33,971 nt of DNA. Source: CAYLXX01 sp964484325. Its GTDB lineage: Bacteria; Patescibacteriota; Microgenomatia; UBA1406; GWC2-37-13. Both the position numbers and the translations under genes were made by a program. The stretch lies in NCBI GenBank assembly GCA_964484325.1, contig CAZAEE010000011.1, forward strand, positions 1 to 33,971, written 5' to 3'. The notes under the pieces were generated by a model. That model ran no database searches and was not told where the DNA came from. It saw only the letters and a list, made by a program, of their open reading frames with translations. Positions 22,309-30,182 of this stretch are shown here, in pieces (position 1 is the first letter of the stretch; every line of letters starts with the position of its first letter).

Positions 22309-22569
22309 ATGGAAAGAAAAAATGATCCTCATCGAGAAAAATTTAGCCACGATATGAGTAATACTCTCTATCATGCGCTAGGACGGTTCGCACAAGCGAT
22401 AGTAACACTCGGTTTCGCTGTCGGTGGTGGCTATGGAGGTGACTTTATTGCGTCTCATTACAAAGTAGAAAACTTGCCTTACGTTATGATCCCGATGGGA
22501 GCGATTCTTGGCGGTATACTCGGGTTCACCAGTGCTCAAGCAGTGTTAGATCGTATATCTGATCAGTAG
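22309..22569 (+). CDS. AtpZ/AtpI-like small membrane protein
   Basis: An 86-aa protein with a short charged N-terminus and two transmembrane helices, about 24-48 (GRFAQAIVTLGFAVGGGYGGDF) and 57-80 (YVMIPMGAILGGILGFTSAQ). Gly-rich helix pairs like this are typical of AtpZ/AtpI, which assist ATP synthase assembly or supply Mg2+. No ATP synthase genes are in the window, so the assignment rests on architecture only. It lies 6 nt after prs and its stop overlaps the convergent recR by 7 nt. Confidence 0.55.
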   Translation: MERKNDPHREKFSHDMSNTLYHALGRFAQAIVTLGFAVGGGYGGDFIASHYKVENLPYVMIPMGAILGGILGFTSAQAVLDRISDQ

Positions 22570-23186
22570 GAATTTCTTCCGTCTATAGCTTTTTTTAGCG
22601 TCATGTAGTCAGCATACTCAAGGTTAGCGCCAATTGGCAGACCGTATGCAAGGCGAGTAATTTTGAAGTCACGTTTTTTCTCCTTTTGAAAGTCAGAGAG
22701 ACGATTTTTCAGATACATCGCTGTCGCCTCTCCTTCCATGTCGGGATTAGTTGCTAGAATAAGTTCCTGGATGTGTTCACCATTCAGCAACCGTTCGAAT
22801 AATTTATCGATGTAAATATCATCTGGCCCTATATGATTTAACGGGTCAATGCGTCCATGCAAAACATGATAAACTCCGTCGTAAATATTACCTGTCTCAA
22901 ACGAGAGAAGATCAAGCACATCTTCAACGACAGTTAGGATTGTATGATCTCTTTTCGGATCACGGCAGATGAGACAGAGATCTTCGTTCTCGGTAAGATT
23001 TAAGCAATTTTTACAAAGCTTAGTTTTGGACTTTAACGTTTTTATCGTTGCGGCAAAATCCACCAGGTCCTGCTCAGGTAAACGCAGTAGATAAAACGCC
23101 AATCTATTGGCCGACTTTTCACCGATTCCCGGCAATCTATTTAGAAAAAGAGCCACTTTCTTAAGACTGGATGGTAATGAATTCAT
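22563..23186 (-). CDS. recR: Recombination mediator RecR
   Basis: A 207-aa recombination protein that with RecO/RecF loads RecA on gapped DNA. N-terminal HhH: LPGIGEKSANRLAFYLL (18-34). Zinc finger Cys58, 61, 71, 74 (CKNCLNL...CLIC). Toprim domain: ILTVVEDVLDLLSFE (83-97), YHVLHGRIDPL, and LATNPDMEGEATAMYL. Length is typical (about 200 aa). It lies 5 nt after rnj on the same strand and is probably co-transcribed with it rather than with dnaX-ybaB, which is a departure from the common dnaX-ybaB-recR order. Confidence 0.94.
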   Translation of the reverse strand: MNSLPSSLKKVALFLNRLPGIGEKSANRLAFYLLRLPEQDLVDFAATIKTLKSKTKLCKNCLNLTENEDLCLICRDPKRDHTILTVVEDVLDLLSFETGNIYDGVYHVLHGRIDPLNHIGPDDIYIDKLFERLLNGEHIQELILATNPDMEGEATAMYLKNRLSDFQKEKKRDFKITRLAYGLPIGANLEYADYMTLKKAIDGRNSY

Positions 23187-23191
23187 GTAAA

Positions 23192-24865
23192 TTAAATCTG
23201 AATGATATCGACCACGATAAGGGGATCGCGACCGCGTTGTTTATAGAAGTAATCCTCCAAATTGGCGGCAACATCTTTCTTAACATTGGTGAAGTCGATA
23301 ATTCTTTCTGCATGAGGTTTTAGTAAGTTTTCAATCATCTTTGTCGCCTCTTCAAACAGTCTGTTTTCGCCTTTTTCAAAGACGAACCCTCTTGAAAGTA
23401 GTTTCGGTCGAGTCACCAGTTTCCCAAACGCATCCATAATAAGAAGTACCACAACCATGCCGTCTGAGGAAAGAGTTTTCCGGTCTCTGAGTACCATGCT
23501 GCCGACGTCTCCGACGCCGTATGCGTCAACATAGATATTTTTAGTATCAATAACATCTCCGCGTTGAGCACCTTGTTTGGTAAACCAAACACTTTCACCT
23601 TCATCAAGCATGAAAGCATTTTTTTTATCATAGCCTAGGGCCGTGATCAATTTACCATACTCATGCTGGTGTCGGATGGTACCGCCGATGGGTAAAAAAT
23701 ACTTCGGGTCGGTGAAGCGGATTAAGAACTTCAAGTCATCCTGACTGCCGTGTCCTGAAGCATGTAACTGATCGGCAATATCTGAGTAAACCACATCAGC
23801 GCCCTGCAAGGTCAACTCTTCAATTAAAGAATAAACTTCGTTTTCATTGCCTGGAATAGGATCAGATGAAAATACTACTTTATCACCTTGTTTGATTTTG
23901 ACGTTTTTGTTTTTGTCCAGGGAAAGTTTTGATAAAGCGGAGCCATATTGTCCCTGGGAACCAGCAACAATAAGACATACTTTATTCGGCGGAAGTTTCA
24001 TAACTTCTTCCTCTTTCCCAAGCAGAGCATAGGGGACTGGCAGGTAACCAATTTCCCCGGCAAGTTTGGTATTTTCTCTCATTGATCGACCGAGAAAAAT
24101 AATTTTACGGTTAAATTTGATGGCGGCTTCGACACACTGACGAATACGAGAAATGTTTGACGAAAAGGTGGTCATAATGAACTTGCCTTTTGTTTTTCTC
24201 ATCTCGTCTTCAAAGGTCTGGCCAACGATCGCCTCAGACAAAGTTAGTCCCGGTCTCTCAGATCCCAACGCATCAGACATGAGACATAAAATGCCTTCGT
24301 GTCCTGCGCGGGTAATTTTATAAAAATCCGGTGACCGACCATAAGGTGGCGTCAAGTCAAGCTTAAAATCTGGCCCGTGATAAATTGTGCCAAGAGGAGT
24401 TTTTATTAAAACATGCATGGTGTCTGGAATCGAATGAGTCATGGGAATAAACTCGATCGTGAAGTTGCCAAATTTATACTGTTGGTCATAACTAACTTCA
24501 TGAATGTTAATCGATTGACCAAACTCCTTAAACTTATTTTTGACAAACATCATCGTCAATTTACTCGTAAAAACTTCCGGACTTCCGAGATCTTTGTAGT
24601 GAAAGGGGAGCGCAGAAATATGGTCTTCATGACCGTGAGTCAAAACGACAGCTCGAATTTTGTCGACTTTGTCTCGAAGATAGGTGATATCTGGAATAAC
24701 GAAGTCAACTCCGAGTTCTTTTTCCTGGGGAAAACCGATGCCGCAATCAACTATTAAAATGTCCTCTAACGTGTCACCTCGGTACAGTTCGTAAACATAC
24801 ATGTTTTTCGTAACTCCGACAACACCACCTAAAGGAATAAAACGTAACTTAAATTCAGTATTCAT
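23192..24865 (-). CDS. rnj: Ribonuclease J
   Basis: A 557-aa metallo-beta-lactamase/beta-CASP nuclease with 5'-3' exonuclease and endonuclease activity in RNA decay and rRNA maturation. HxHxDH motif: LTHGHEDHI (75-83; His77, His79, Asp81, His82). MTHSIPDT and HGPDFKLD are further metal-site motifs; the beta-CASP domain follows, and the C-terminal domain ends in RGRDPLIVVDIIQI. TATAAT lies 6 nt before the ATG, so the major mRNA is predicted to be leaderless. A separate strong promoter on the same strand at 25246-25274 may add an extended transcript. Confidence 0.94.
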   Translation of the reverse strand: MNTEFKLRFIPLGGVVGVTKNMYVYELYRGDTLEDILIVDCGIGFPQEKELGVDFVIPDITYLRDKVDKIRAVVLTHGHEDHISALPFHYKDLGSPEVFTSKLTMMFVKNKFKEFGQSINIHEVSYDQQYKFGNFTIEFIPMTHSIPDTMHVLIKTPLGTIYHGPDFKLDLTPPYGRSPDFYKITRAGHEGILCLMSDALGSERPGLTLSEAIVGQTFEDEMRKTKGKFIMTTFSSNISRIRQCVEAAIKFNRKIIFLGRSMRENTKLAGEIGYLPVPYALLGKEEEVMKLPPNKVCLIVAGSQGQYGSALSKLSLDKNKNVKIKQGDKVVFSSDPIPGNENEVYSLIEELTLQGADVVYSDIADQLHASGHGSQDDLKFLIRFTDPKYFLPIGGTIRHQHEYGKLITALGYDKKNAFMLDEGESVWFTKQGAQRGDVIDTKNIYVDAYGVGDVGSMVLRDRKTLSSDGMVVVLLIMDAFGKLVTRPKLLSRGFVFEKGENRLFEEATKMIENLLKPHAERIIDFTNVKKDVAANLEDYFYKQRGRDPLIVVDIIQI

Positions 24866-24871
24866 AATTTT

Positions 24872-24877
24872 ATTATA
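24872..24877 (-). promoter_or_regulatory. -10 box of rnj (leaderless)
   Basis: Minus-strand TATAAT ends 6 nt before the ATG at 24865. The whole divergent spacer to the SufT-like gene is only 35 bp, leaving no room for long leaders on either side. Confidence 0.6.
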
Positions 24878-24885
24878 TCAATTGT

Positions 24886-24891
24886 TATACT
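24886..24891 (+). promoter_or_regulatory. -10 box of the SufT-like gene
   Basis: TATACT ends 9 nt before the ATG at 24901; an overlapping TATATT (24891-24896) is an alternative. It is back to back with the rnj -10. Confidence 0.45.
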
Positions 24892-24900
24892 ATATTACTT

Positions 24901-25203
24901 ATGCCAAAAGCACAAGAAGCTATTAAAAAAGCTCTCGAGGACGTTAACGATCCTGAGCTTAACATCTCAATCATGGACCTAGGACTGGTATATGATATCA
25001 AACAGTCAGGTAAAAAAATTCATCTGACTATGACATTAACCACCCTGGGTTGCCCGTTGTTTTCTCTGATTGAACAAGAAGTTAAATCTAAACTTAAAGA
25101 TATGGGTTACACAGAGGAAAACATCGAGCTTGAACTTACTTTCGAACCTCCCTGGTCTATCGAACGGATGTCTCCGAAAGGGAAAGCAATGCTAGGTATC
25201 TAA
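24901..25203 (+). CDS. SufT/MIP18-like Fe-S cluster assembly factor (DUF59)
   Basis: A 100-aa protein of the DUF59 family (MIP18, SufT, PaaD). DVNDPELNISIMDLGLVYDI (14-33) is the family signature; LTTLGCPLFSLIEQEV (46-61) holds the conserved reactive Cys51; ELTFEPPWSIERMSPKG (79-95) is the conserved end. These proteins help mature Fe-S proteins. No suf or isc operon lies nearby. The gene is transcribed divergently from rnj, and a consensus promoter lies antisense just beyond its stop. Confidence 0.88.
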   Translation: MPKAQEAIKKALEDVNDPELNISIMDLGLVYDIKQSGKKIHLTMTLTTLGCPLFSLIEQEVKSKLKDMGYTEENIELELTFEPPWSIERMSPKGKAMLGI

Positions 25204-25245
25204 TTTGAGGATGATCAAAGCAGTATTGTAGCTTCAATAACATAT

Positions 25246-25274
25246 ATTATACCACATAACCTATAGTTTGTCAA
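25246..25274 (-). promoter_or_regulatory. Orphan consensus sigma-70 promoter antisense to the SufT-like gene
   Basis: Minus-strand TTGACA (25274-25269), exactly 17 bp, TATAAT (25251-25246), with an extended TGG just before the -10. Transcription would start near 25239 and run antisense through the 24901-25203 gene toward rnj. No open reading frame of note begins directly downstream; a regulatory RNA or a long-leader rnj transcript are the options. Confidence 0.75.
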
Positions 25275-25296
25275 GGGATAGAACTACCACTCAGAA

Positions 25297-25956
25297 TCAT
25301 CGTTTTAAGTCGTTGGCGAAATTCCAGGCGGCTTCTTGTACAGATTGATTTTCAAGATGATTGGTAGCTACAATTGTTTTTTCAGCATACTGAGTTCGGT
25401 CACGTTTACTAAATCTATGACGAAAAATTCTCAAAGGATATAAATTCGTTACATAGATTTTTCCTTCTGAGTTTTCCATTAAATTTCCTAGAACTGATTC
25501 ATTAAACGGGTGAAATTGCAGAATCTCTGGTATGGCAATCGGCTGCTTGTTTAATCTGGCATGAACCACCATTCTTGTTAAACCCTGATATAGTTTGGCA
25601 AGTTGCTCTACAGCTGGAGGTGAAAAATGAGCAACATCAAATGAACCACCTTCATAAGGAAGAACTACTCTACAATCTAAACCGTAAACAATTTTGTCAT
25701 TTTTAACAACCTCAGCAATGGCACTGGGCACCATGTGAGAAATACCCCATTCTTCTTTATTCAGATACGAGATAGTGTCGTTAACATGATCACAAAAATG
25801 CTCATAGGATTTGCGTACATCAGAGCTTTCGTCATATTCTCGATGAAGAGGAAGAGATGTATACATTGTTCTATTATCGCCAAATGAGTATCCTTGCGGT
25901 AACACTGTTGGTCGACTAAAACCTTCGTATTTCTGTCGCAGTTCGATAATATTCAT
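25297..25956 (-). CDS. Hypothetical protein, 219 aa
   Basis: I do not recognise the family. The protein is soluble and mixed alpha/beta, with no signal peptide or membrane helix. Notable motifs are LPQGYSFGDNRTMYTSLPLH near the N-terminus and a His/Arg-rich YPLRIFRHRFSKRDR near the C-terminus. An in-frame upstream ATG at 26004 exists, but TTGAAA-17-TATACT ends 7 nt before the ATG at 25956, so 25956 is the start and the mRNA is leaderless. It is divergent from the 168-aa gene. Real by promoter and frame; function unknown. Confidence 0.7.
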   Translation of the reverse strand: MNIIELRQKYEGFSRPTVLPQGYSFGDNRTMYTSLPLHREYDESSDVRKSYEHFCDHVNDTISYLNKEEWGISHMVPSAIAEVVKNDKIVYGLDCRVVLPYEGGSFDVAHFSPPAVEQLAKLYQGLTRMVVHARLNKQPIAIPEILQFHPFNESVLGNLMENSEGKIYVTNLYPLRIFRHRFSKRDRTQYAEKTIVATNHLENQSVQEAAWNFANDLKR

Positions 25957-25963
25957 TATAGTA

Positions 25964-25992
25964 AGTATATCATTTACCCTATAGTATTTCAA
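25964..25992 (-). promoter_or_regulatory. Promoter of the 219-aa gene (leaderless)
   Basis: Minus-strand TTGAAA (25992-25987), 17-bp spacer, TATACT (25969-25964), 7 nt to the ATG at 25956. It excludes the upstream in-frame ATG at 26004. Confidence 0.75.
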
Positions 25993-25998
25993 GCGCTC

Positions 25999-26027
25999 TT
26001 GCATTACGCCTCTTAAAGAGATAATCT
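25999..26027 (+). promoter_or_regulatory. Promoter of the 168-aa gene
   Basis: TTGCAT (25999-26004), 17-bp spacer, TAATCT (26022-26027), 11 nt before the ATG at 26039, giving a leader of about 5 nt. The AAGGA just before the ATG is too close to work as a normal SD. Confidence 0.5.
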
Positions 26028-26038
26028 GTAAAAAGGAT

Positions 26039-26545
26039 ATGAAAAAAGGGACAATTCAGGCAGATATCGCAGAAACGCTTCTTGAACTGGGTAAATCAAC
26101 TGCAACCCAAAGTGCCAAGGCCGTTAATCAGACATTCAATCCGGTGAAACTCACCGAGACGTTGACAACTTCTGAAAACTCTCAACCGGCGGCAGTGGAG
26201 AAGATAAAGGCAAGTGGTGAGGGTTCATCGAAACTGGATCTGAATGGTCTTAATGAAAAGTATGCTAAACAAGATACGGAAAATCTGTCTGCTATGAGAC
26301 ACCGGTTATTTAAACTTGTTAAAGAGGGAGAAGGAAAAGCGATTGCCGAGCGAAAGCAGGAAAATGAAAATCGGAAAAAGCATGAATTGGAAGATGTTCA
26401 GGAGAAAAAGAGAAAACAGGAACAAGAGTCCCAGGTGCTTCCGGGTGTGCCTAAAGGTAAAGAGAGAAAAAGTATTTTCGCCATCCACAAAAAGAAAGCA
26501 GATCTGTCACACGTTGAAACCAAACCTTCAGTCAGTAAGGGCTAA
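26039..26545 (+). CDS. Hypothetical charged protein, 168 aa
   Basis: I do not recognise a family. The N-terminal 70 residues are Ser/Thr-rich and low in structure (KAVNQTFNPVKLTETLTT). Residues about 75-140 are a long Lys/Glu/Arg helix, probably coiled coil (AERKQENENRKKHELEDVQE). The C-terminal tail is Lys/Ser-rich and disordered. There is no signal peptide. The charged-helix design suggests a scaffold or nucleic-acid-associated protein, but this is a guess from composition. It precedes tRNA-Pro by about 40 nt. Confidence 0.6.
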   Translation: MKKGTIQADIAETLLELGKSTATQSAKAVNQTFNPVKLTETLTTSENSQPAAVEKIKASGEGSSKLDLNGLNEKYAKQDTENLSAMRHRLFKLVKEGEGKAIAERKQENENRKKHELEDVQEKKRKQEQESQVLPGVPKGKERKSIFAIHKKKADLSHVETKPSVSKG

Positions 26546-26585
26546 TAGTCGTCTTCTTGATATAATAAAGTATCTTTTAAACTTT

Positions 26586-26657
26586 CGGGGCGTAGTTCAT
26601 CGGAAGAATGCACGGTTCGGGACCGTGAGGTAGTGGGTTCAATTCCCACCGCCCCGA
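26586..26657 (+). tRNA. tRNA-Pro(CGG)
   Basis: Acceptor CGGGGCG/CGCCCCG, D stem GTTC/GAAT with loop ATCGGAA, anticodon stem CACGG/CCGTG around TTCGGGA (anticodon CGG), variable AGGTA, T stem GTGGG/CCCAC with TTCAATT loop, discriminator A. It has the bacterial C1-G72 pair and no encoded CCA. A TATAAT (26561-26566) lies 19 nt upstream, and TATCTT (26571-26576) is 9 nt upstream. Confidence 0.94.
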
Positions 26658-26682
26658 CTGATTTTTTAAAAGTATAGAATGG

Positions 26683-26688
26683 TACAAT
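26683..26688 (+). promoter_or_regulatory. -10 box of cysS (leaderless)
   Basis: TACAAT ends 6 nt before the ATG at 26695, after the tRNA-Pro gene. No strong -35. Confidence 0.5.
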
Positions 26689-26694
26689 AACTGT

Positions 26695-28098
26695 ATGAAT
26701 CTTTACAACACCTTGTCTCGCAAGATTGAAGAATTTCAACCGCTCCATCCACCTAATGTCACAATCTATAGTTGCGGACCGACAGTGTATGACTATACCC
26801 ACATCGGTCATATGAGAAAGTACATCAATGATGATGTTCTGCGCCGCACATTGACGTATCTTGGATTTAAAGTAAATCACGTAATGAACATCACCGATGT
26901 TGGACATCTAACAAGTGATGAAGATGCTGGAGAAGACAAATTGGAAAAAGGTGCCAAGAAGACTGGTAAAACAGTCTGGGAAGTTGCTCAATTTTATACT
27001 GAATATTTTTTTAAAAGTATGGATGCAGTCAACGTCCTTCGCCCAACGACAGTGCCAAAAGCAACAGATCACATTCAAGATATGATTGAGCTCATTAAAA
27101 AACTTGACCAAAAAGGTTTTACCTATGAAACTACTGAGGCCGTGTATTTTGACATCACGAAGTTTGCCAATTATGGTAAGCTTTCGGGTCAAAAACTTGA
27201 TGAAAAAAAACAGGGCGCTCGTGATGAAGTAATTGTTGATCAACAAAAAATACATCCGGCTGATTTTGCTCTGTGGTTTAAACGAATCGGCAGATTTGCA
27301 GATCACACTATGCATTGGGAGTCACCTTGGGGAGACGGGTTTCCGGGATGGCACATCGAATGTTCTGCTATGAGCATGAAGTATTTGGGCGAAACAATCG
27401 ATATTCATACCGGCGGAATTGATCATATACCAGTACACCATGAAAATGAGATCGCCCAGTCCGAATGCGCCACCGGAAAACAGTTTGTTCGATTTTGGGT
27501 GCACCACGAATTTCTTCAAGTTGAAGGGCAAAAGATGAGTAAATCTCTTGGAAATTTTTTAACGCTCGATGATATAAAAAAACACGCTATCGATCCCTTG
27601 GCAGTCAGAATGTTATTTCTCCAAACTCACTATAAACAACCAATGAACTTCACCTGGGAAGCAGTCACCGGCGCTCAAGAAGCTTATCGGAAACTGAAAG
27701 ATTTTGTCTTAACATTACAAACTCAGAAACAGCGCAGTGTTTTGTCCGATGAAAAACTTGAAAAGTTAGATGCGTACCGAAATAGATTCCGCCTGAGTAT
27801 CGCAAACGATCTACAGATACCTCAAGCTGTGGCGATTATGTGGGAACTTGTCAAGTCAAGCATTCCCTCTGAAGATAAACTTGATCTTTTACTAGAGTTT
27901 GATCAAGTCTTAGGCCTAAACTTACAAAATGTTTCTGCAGATACTGTACCTGAGACCGTTAACAGATTAGCTGAGGAACGGGAGGAAGCCAGAAGAAACA
28001 AGAACTTCGCTTTAGCAGATGAGCTCAGATCTAATATCGAGAAAGATGGATATATAGTAGAAGACCATGATGGTGAGTATAGAATAAGAAAGAAGTAA
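26695..28098 (+). CDS. cysS: Cysteinyl-tRNA synthetase
   Basis: A 467-aa class I aaRS, normal length. It has the Cys27 zinc ligand in YSCGPTVYDY, HIGH motif at 36-39, the WHIECSAMS block with further Zn ligands, HHENEIAQSECATG, and KMSKS at 280-284. The C-terminal helical anticodon region ends in a Lys/Arg/Glu-rich stretch (EEREEARRNKNFALADELR), the usual CysRS DALR-like tail. The mRNA is predicted to be leaderless. Confidence 0.96.
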   Translation: MNLYNTLSRKIEEFQPLHPPNVTIYSCGPTVYDYTHIGHMRKYINDDVLRRTLTYLGFKVNHVMNITDVGHLTSDEDAGEDKLEKGAKKTGKTVWEVAQFYTEYFFKSMDAVNVLRPTTVPKATDHIQDMIELIKKLDQKGFTYETTEAVYFDITKFANYGKLSGQKLDEKKQGARDEVIVDQQKIHPADFALWFKRIGRFADHTMHWESPWGDGFPGWHIECSAMSMKYLGETIDIHTGGIDHIPVHHENEIAQSECATGKQFVRFWVHHEFLQVEGQKMSKSLGNFLTLDDIKKHAIDPLAVRMLFLQTHYKQPMNFTWEAVTGAQEAYRKLKDFVLTLQTQKQRSVLSDEKLEKLDAYRNRFRLSIANDLQIPQAVAIMWELVKSSIPSEDKLDLLLEFDQVLGLNLQNVSADTVPETVNRLAEEREEARRNKNFALADELRSNIEKDGYIVEDHDGEYRIRKK

Positions 28099-28148
28099 TG
28101 TGGCTTATTGTCCATTGCCTTTCTAAATAACTCTGCTAACATACAAAA

Positions 28149-28389
28149 ATGAAGATTCGATTGAGTAATAATCGCTCTTTATCATCTGTTATTTCAAAGA
28201 AAGAGCTCACTTAATTTCTTCATGAAACATGGTCTTTGATAAAAGAGATGAGCAAGGAACAAGCTGAAGATATCGAAATACTTAAAGAAGATCTGCAAAA
28301 CATAATTACATGATATTTTTACAGAATTAAAATCACTTAGACGAGATATCAATTATTTAAGATCTGAAAAAGAGAATATTGAAGATTAA
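28149..28389 (+). pseudogene. Broken small gene (helical/coiled-coil protein)
   Basis: From ATG 28149 the frame reads MKIRLSNNRS... then stops at a TAA (28212-28214). Beyond it the same frame continues with a coherent helical sequence (HETWSLIKEMSKEQAEDIEI...) to a TGA at 28311. A +1 shift there restores a further coherent segment (DIFTELKSLRRDINYLRSEK) ending at TAA 28387-28389. Joined, these would make a protein of about 79 residues, highly charged and heptad-like. Two separate lesions indicate decay, not recoding, since TGA is a normal stop elsewhere. The family is unknown. It fills most of the 287-nt gap between cysS and the convergent ACL gene. Confidence 0.65.
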
Positions 28390-30182
28390 TGTTCAGGAGT
28401 AACTTCGGTTACATCGGATGAAGATAGACGAACAAGTCCTTCGTCAAGTCGTTTCTGATCTAGAAAGTGGGCGACAAATCCGACAGATCTTGAAAGAACA
28501 AAAAGAGCATTGAAAAATTCACTCTCAACCAATTTCTGTAAGTCAGTATAAGACATACCTTCACACTCATGGAGAATGTCAAGTGACACAGCAGCAATTG
28601 CTCCGTCAATGTTTAAAATCAGGGTACCTTTTTTGACAGTAGTAATGTTTTGAATCTGCTGAGCAAATGATGTGAATTTTTTTTTCTGGAGTTTTTTAAT
28701 ATAATGCAACAGTTCCATCACCCGTGGATCTGGATTATCTAGGCTATACTTTCGGTGACCAATGCCGGGAATATATAGCTTCTTCTTTGCATATGATTCA
28801 ACAAAAACCTCAGGTTTCATCTCGTCTTGTACACCTTGCAACCAATTTGCCGCAGCCGTGTTAATTGCTCCTCCAAAACGCGGGCCGATAGTTAATAAAC
28901 CGGCAGCCAGCGACGATACCAAATCGCGACCGGCACGGGCGGTAACCATAGTGTTAATGACTCCAGATTGATAGGGGCCATGATCGATTAATAACTTCAA
29001 AGTAAAGTCGATAAATGTCTCGAGTTCTTTCGAAATATTTTTTTTACCAAGAAGCATAGACGCGACGATCGCGGCGAATGATTTTTTTTTAGCCATGGAC
29101 ACAATGTCTTCACCAAGCACAAATACTTGATCGTTAACATCTTTGGAGATTGAAGAGCTAAACAGGGTGTGTTTTCGATCTTTCATAGCCTCAAGTATAG
29201 AATATGACATATTTTTCTTTTTAGTAAGCTCTGGCAGACGAGTTAACTCTTGAATAAAATCGACGAAAGTTTCAGGTACAATAGCTCCTGCATCTTGGAG
29301 CGCTCGCCGTTTTTCTATAGCTGATTCATTTTTATTTTCGGCCATAGCTTTGGCATGACCAAACTGCGGTGGTGTTTCAAACATCTCTGATATTGTACCG
29401 GCAATATAAGCAATAACTTTTTTGGTAATTTTTTTTGTGTCTAGAAGACCGGCTAGTTCATATTCGTCATAACCGCCAAGCTCGCCAAAATACACAACTA
29501 CCGCGGTTTCCGGATCATACTCAGCTGCCAGAAAGGCTTCCTTTGGAGTAAAACACGGGAATCGGTCACCGCCAAAAGACAGTGCAAACGATATCCCTTT
29601 TTGAAGTTGTGCCAGGGTAGATAGTAATTCATTCGTCATACCTCCAGAAGCCGAGAAAACTGCCGTTTTTCCAACATGTACTAAATTTGAATGTATTATG
29701 TGATCCGGCTGAATACCACCAATTGCTCCAAGTTTAACCGTTCCCGGGATAATCAACCCAACGCTAGCTGGTCCGATAATCACGTTATTATTAAGATGAG
29801 CTTTTTTATACATTTGTAAACTATGTACTTCTGGAACATTTTCAGCAAATACAGTTCCAGCAACTACATGTGGAAATCTGTCCAATGCTTCCTCGGTGTT
29901 AACCAACACTCTTCGACCAGAAACAAAAAAAGCCAAAAAAGTAGTTTTTTTATAAATCTCTGCTGGTAGCACAGACAAAGTTGGATAACATGGCACAAGA
30001 ATGTCCTGATTACCAAAAAATAACTTTTCAAACTTTCTCCCTGAAGTAATGATGGCTTTTACACTAGGAGTCTTATTGCCTGTAAGATAATCAAAGTCAA
30101 GCATTGACTGAATGATTTGGGGATTTCTCCCGATGCAAATAATGGAGGGTGCTGTTTTTCTGATTGCGGCAATGTTAAGCAT
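28386..30182 (-). CDS. aclA: ATP-citrate lyase large subunit (CoA-ligase/citrate-synthase-fold)
   Basis: A 598-aa protein colinear with the C-terminal two thirds of animal ATP-citrate lyase and the size of bacterial AclA (about 608 aa). Residues 1-310 are the CoA-binding and ligase part: MLDFDY (27-32), NVIIGPASVG (133-142), SGGMTNEL (179-186) and the phosphohistidine His276 in FGHA. Residues about 320-598 are the citrate-synthase fold: DHGPYQSG with His401, RAGRDLVSSLAAGLLTIGPR (416-435), GIGHR with His476, NIDGA with Asp526, and HFLDQKRL (572-579). ACL converts citrate, CoA and ATP to oxaloacetate, acetyl-CoA, ADP and Pi. Its start overlaps the aclB stop by 8 nt, so the subunits are translationally coupled. 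The fused citrate-synthase domain excludes succinyl-CoA synthetase and citryl-CoA synthetase. Confidence 0.94.
   Translation of the reverse strand: MLNIAAIRKTAPSIICIGRNPQIIQSMLDFDYLTGNKTPSVKAIITSGRKFEKLFFGNQDILVPCYPTLSVLPAEIYKKTTFLAFFVSGRRVLVNTEEALDRFPHVVAGTVFAENVPEVHSLQMYKKAHLNNNVIIGPASVGLIIPGTVKLGAIGGIQPDHIIHSNLVHVGKTAVFSASGGMTNELLSTLAQLQKGISFALSFGGDRFPCFTPKEAFLAAEYDPETAVVVYFGELGGYDEYELAGLLDTKKITKKVIAYIAGTISEMFETPPQFGHAKAMAENKNESAIEKRRALQDAGAIVPETFVDFIQELTRLPELTKKKNMSYSILEAMKDRKHTLFSSSISKDVNDQVFVLGEDIVSMAKKKSFAAIVASMLLGKKNISKELETFIDFTLKLLIDHGPYQSGVINTMVTARAGRDLVSSLAAGLLTIGPRFGGAINTAAANWLQGVQDEMKPEVFVESYAKKKLYIPGIGHRKYSLDNPDPRVMELLHYIKKLQKKKFTSFAQQIQNITTVKKGTLILNIDGAIAAVSLDILHECEGMSYTDLQKLVESEFFNALFVLSRSVGFVAHFLDQKRLDEGLVRLSSSDVTEVTPEH

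Noticed and set aside
25957..26004. Upstream in-frame ATG at 26004 for the 219-aa gene
   Set aside because: The promoter TTGAAA-17-TATACT sits between it and the ATG at 25956.
28311..28313. TGA read as glycine or another amino acid, as in some CPR lineages
   Set aside because: TGA ends rpsB, recR and other genes with normal C-termini, and reading through this TGA gives no coherent sequence; a frame shift does.
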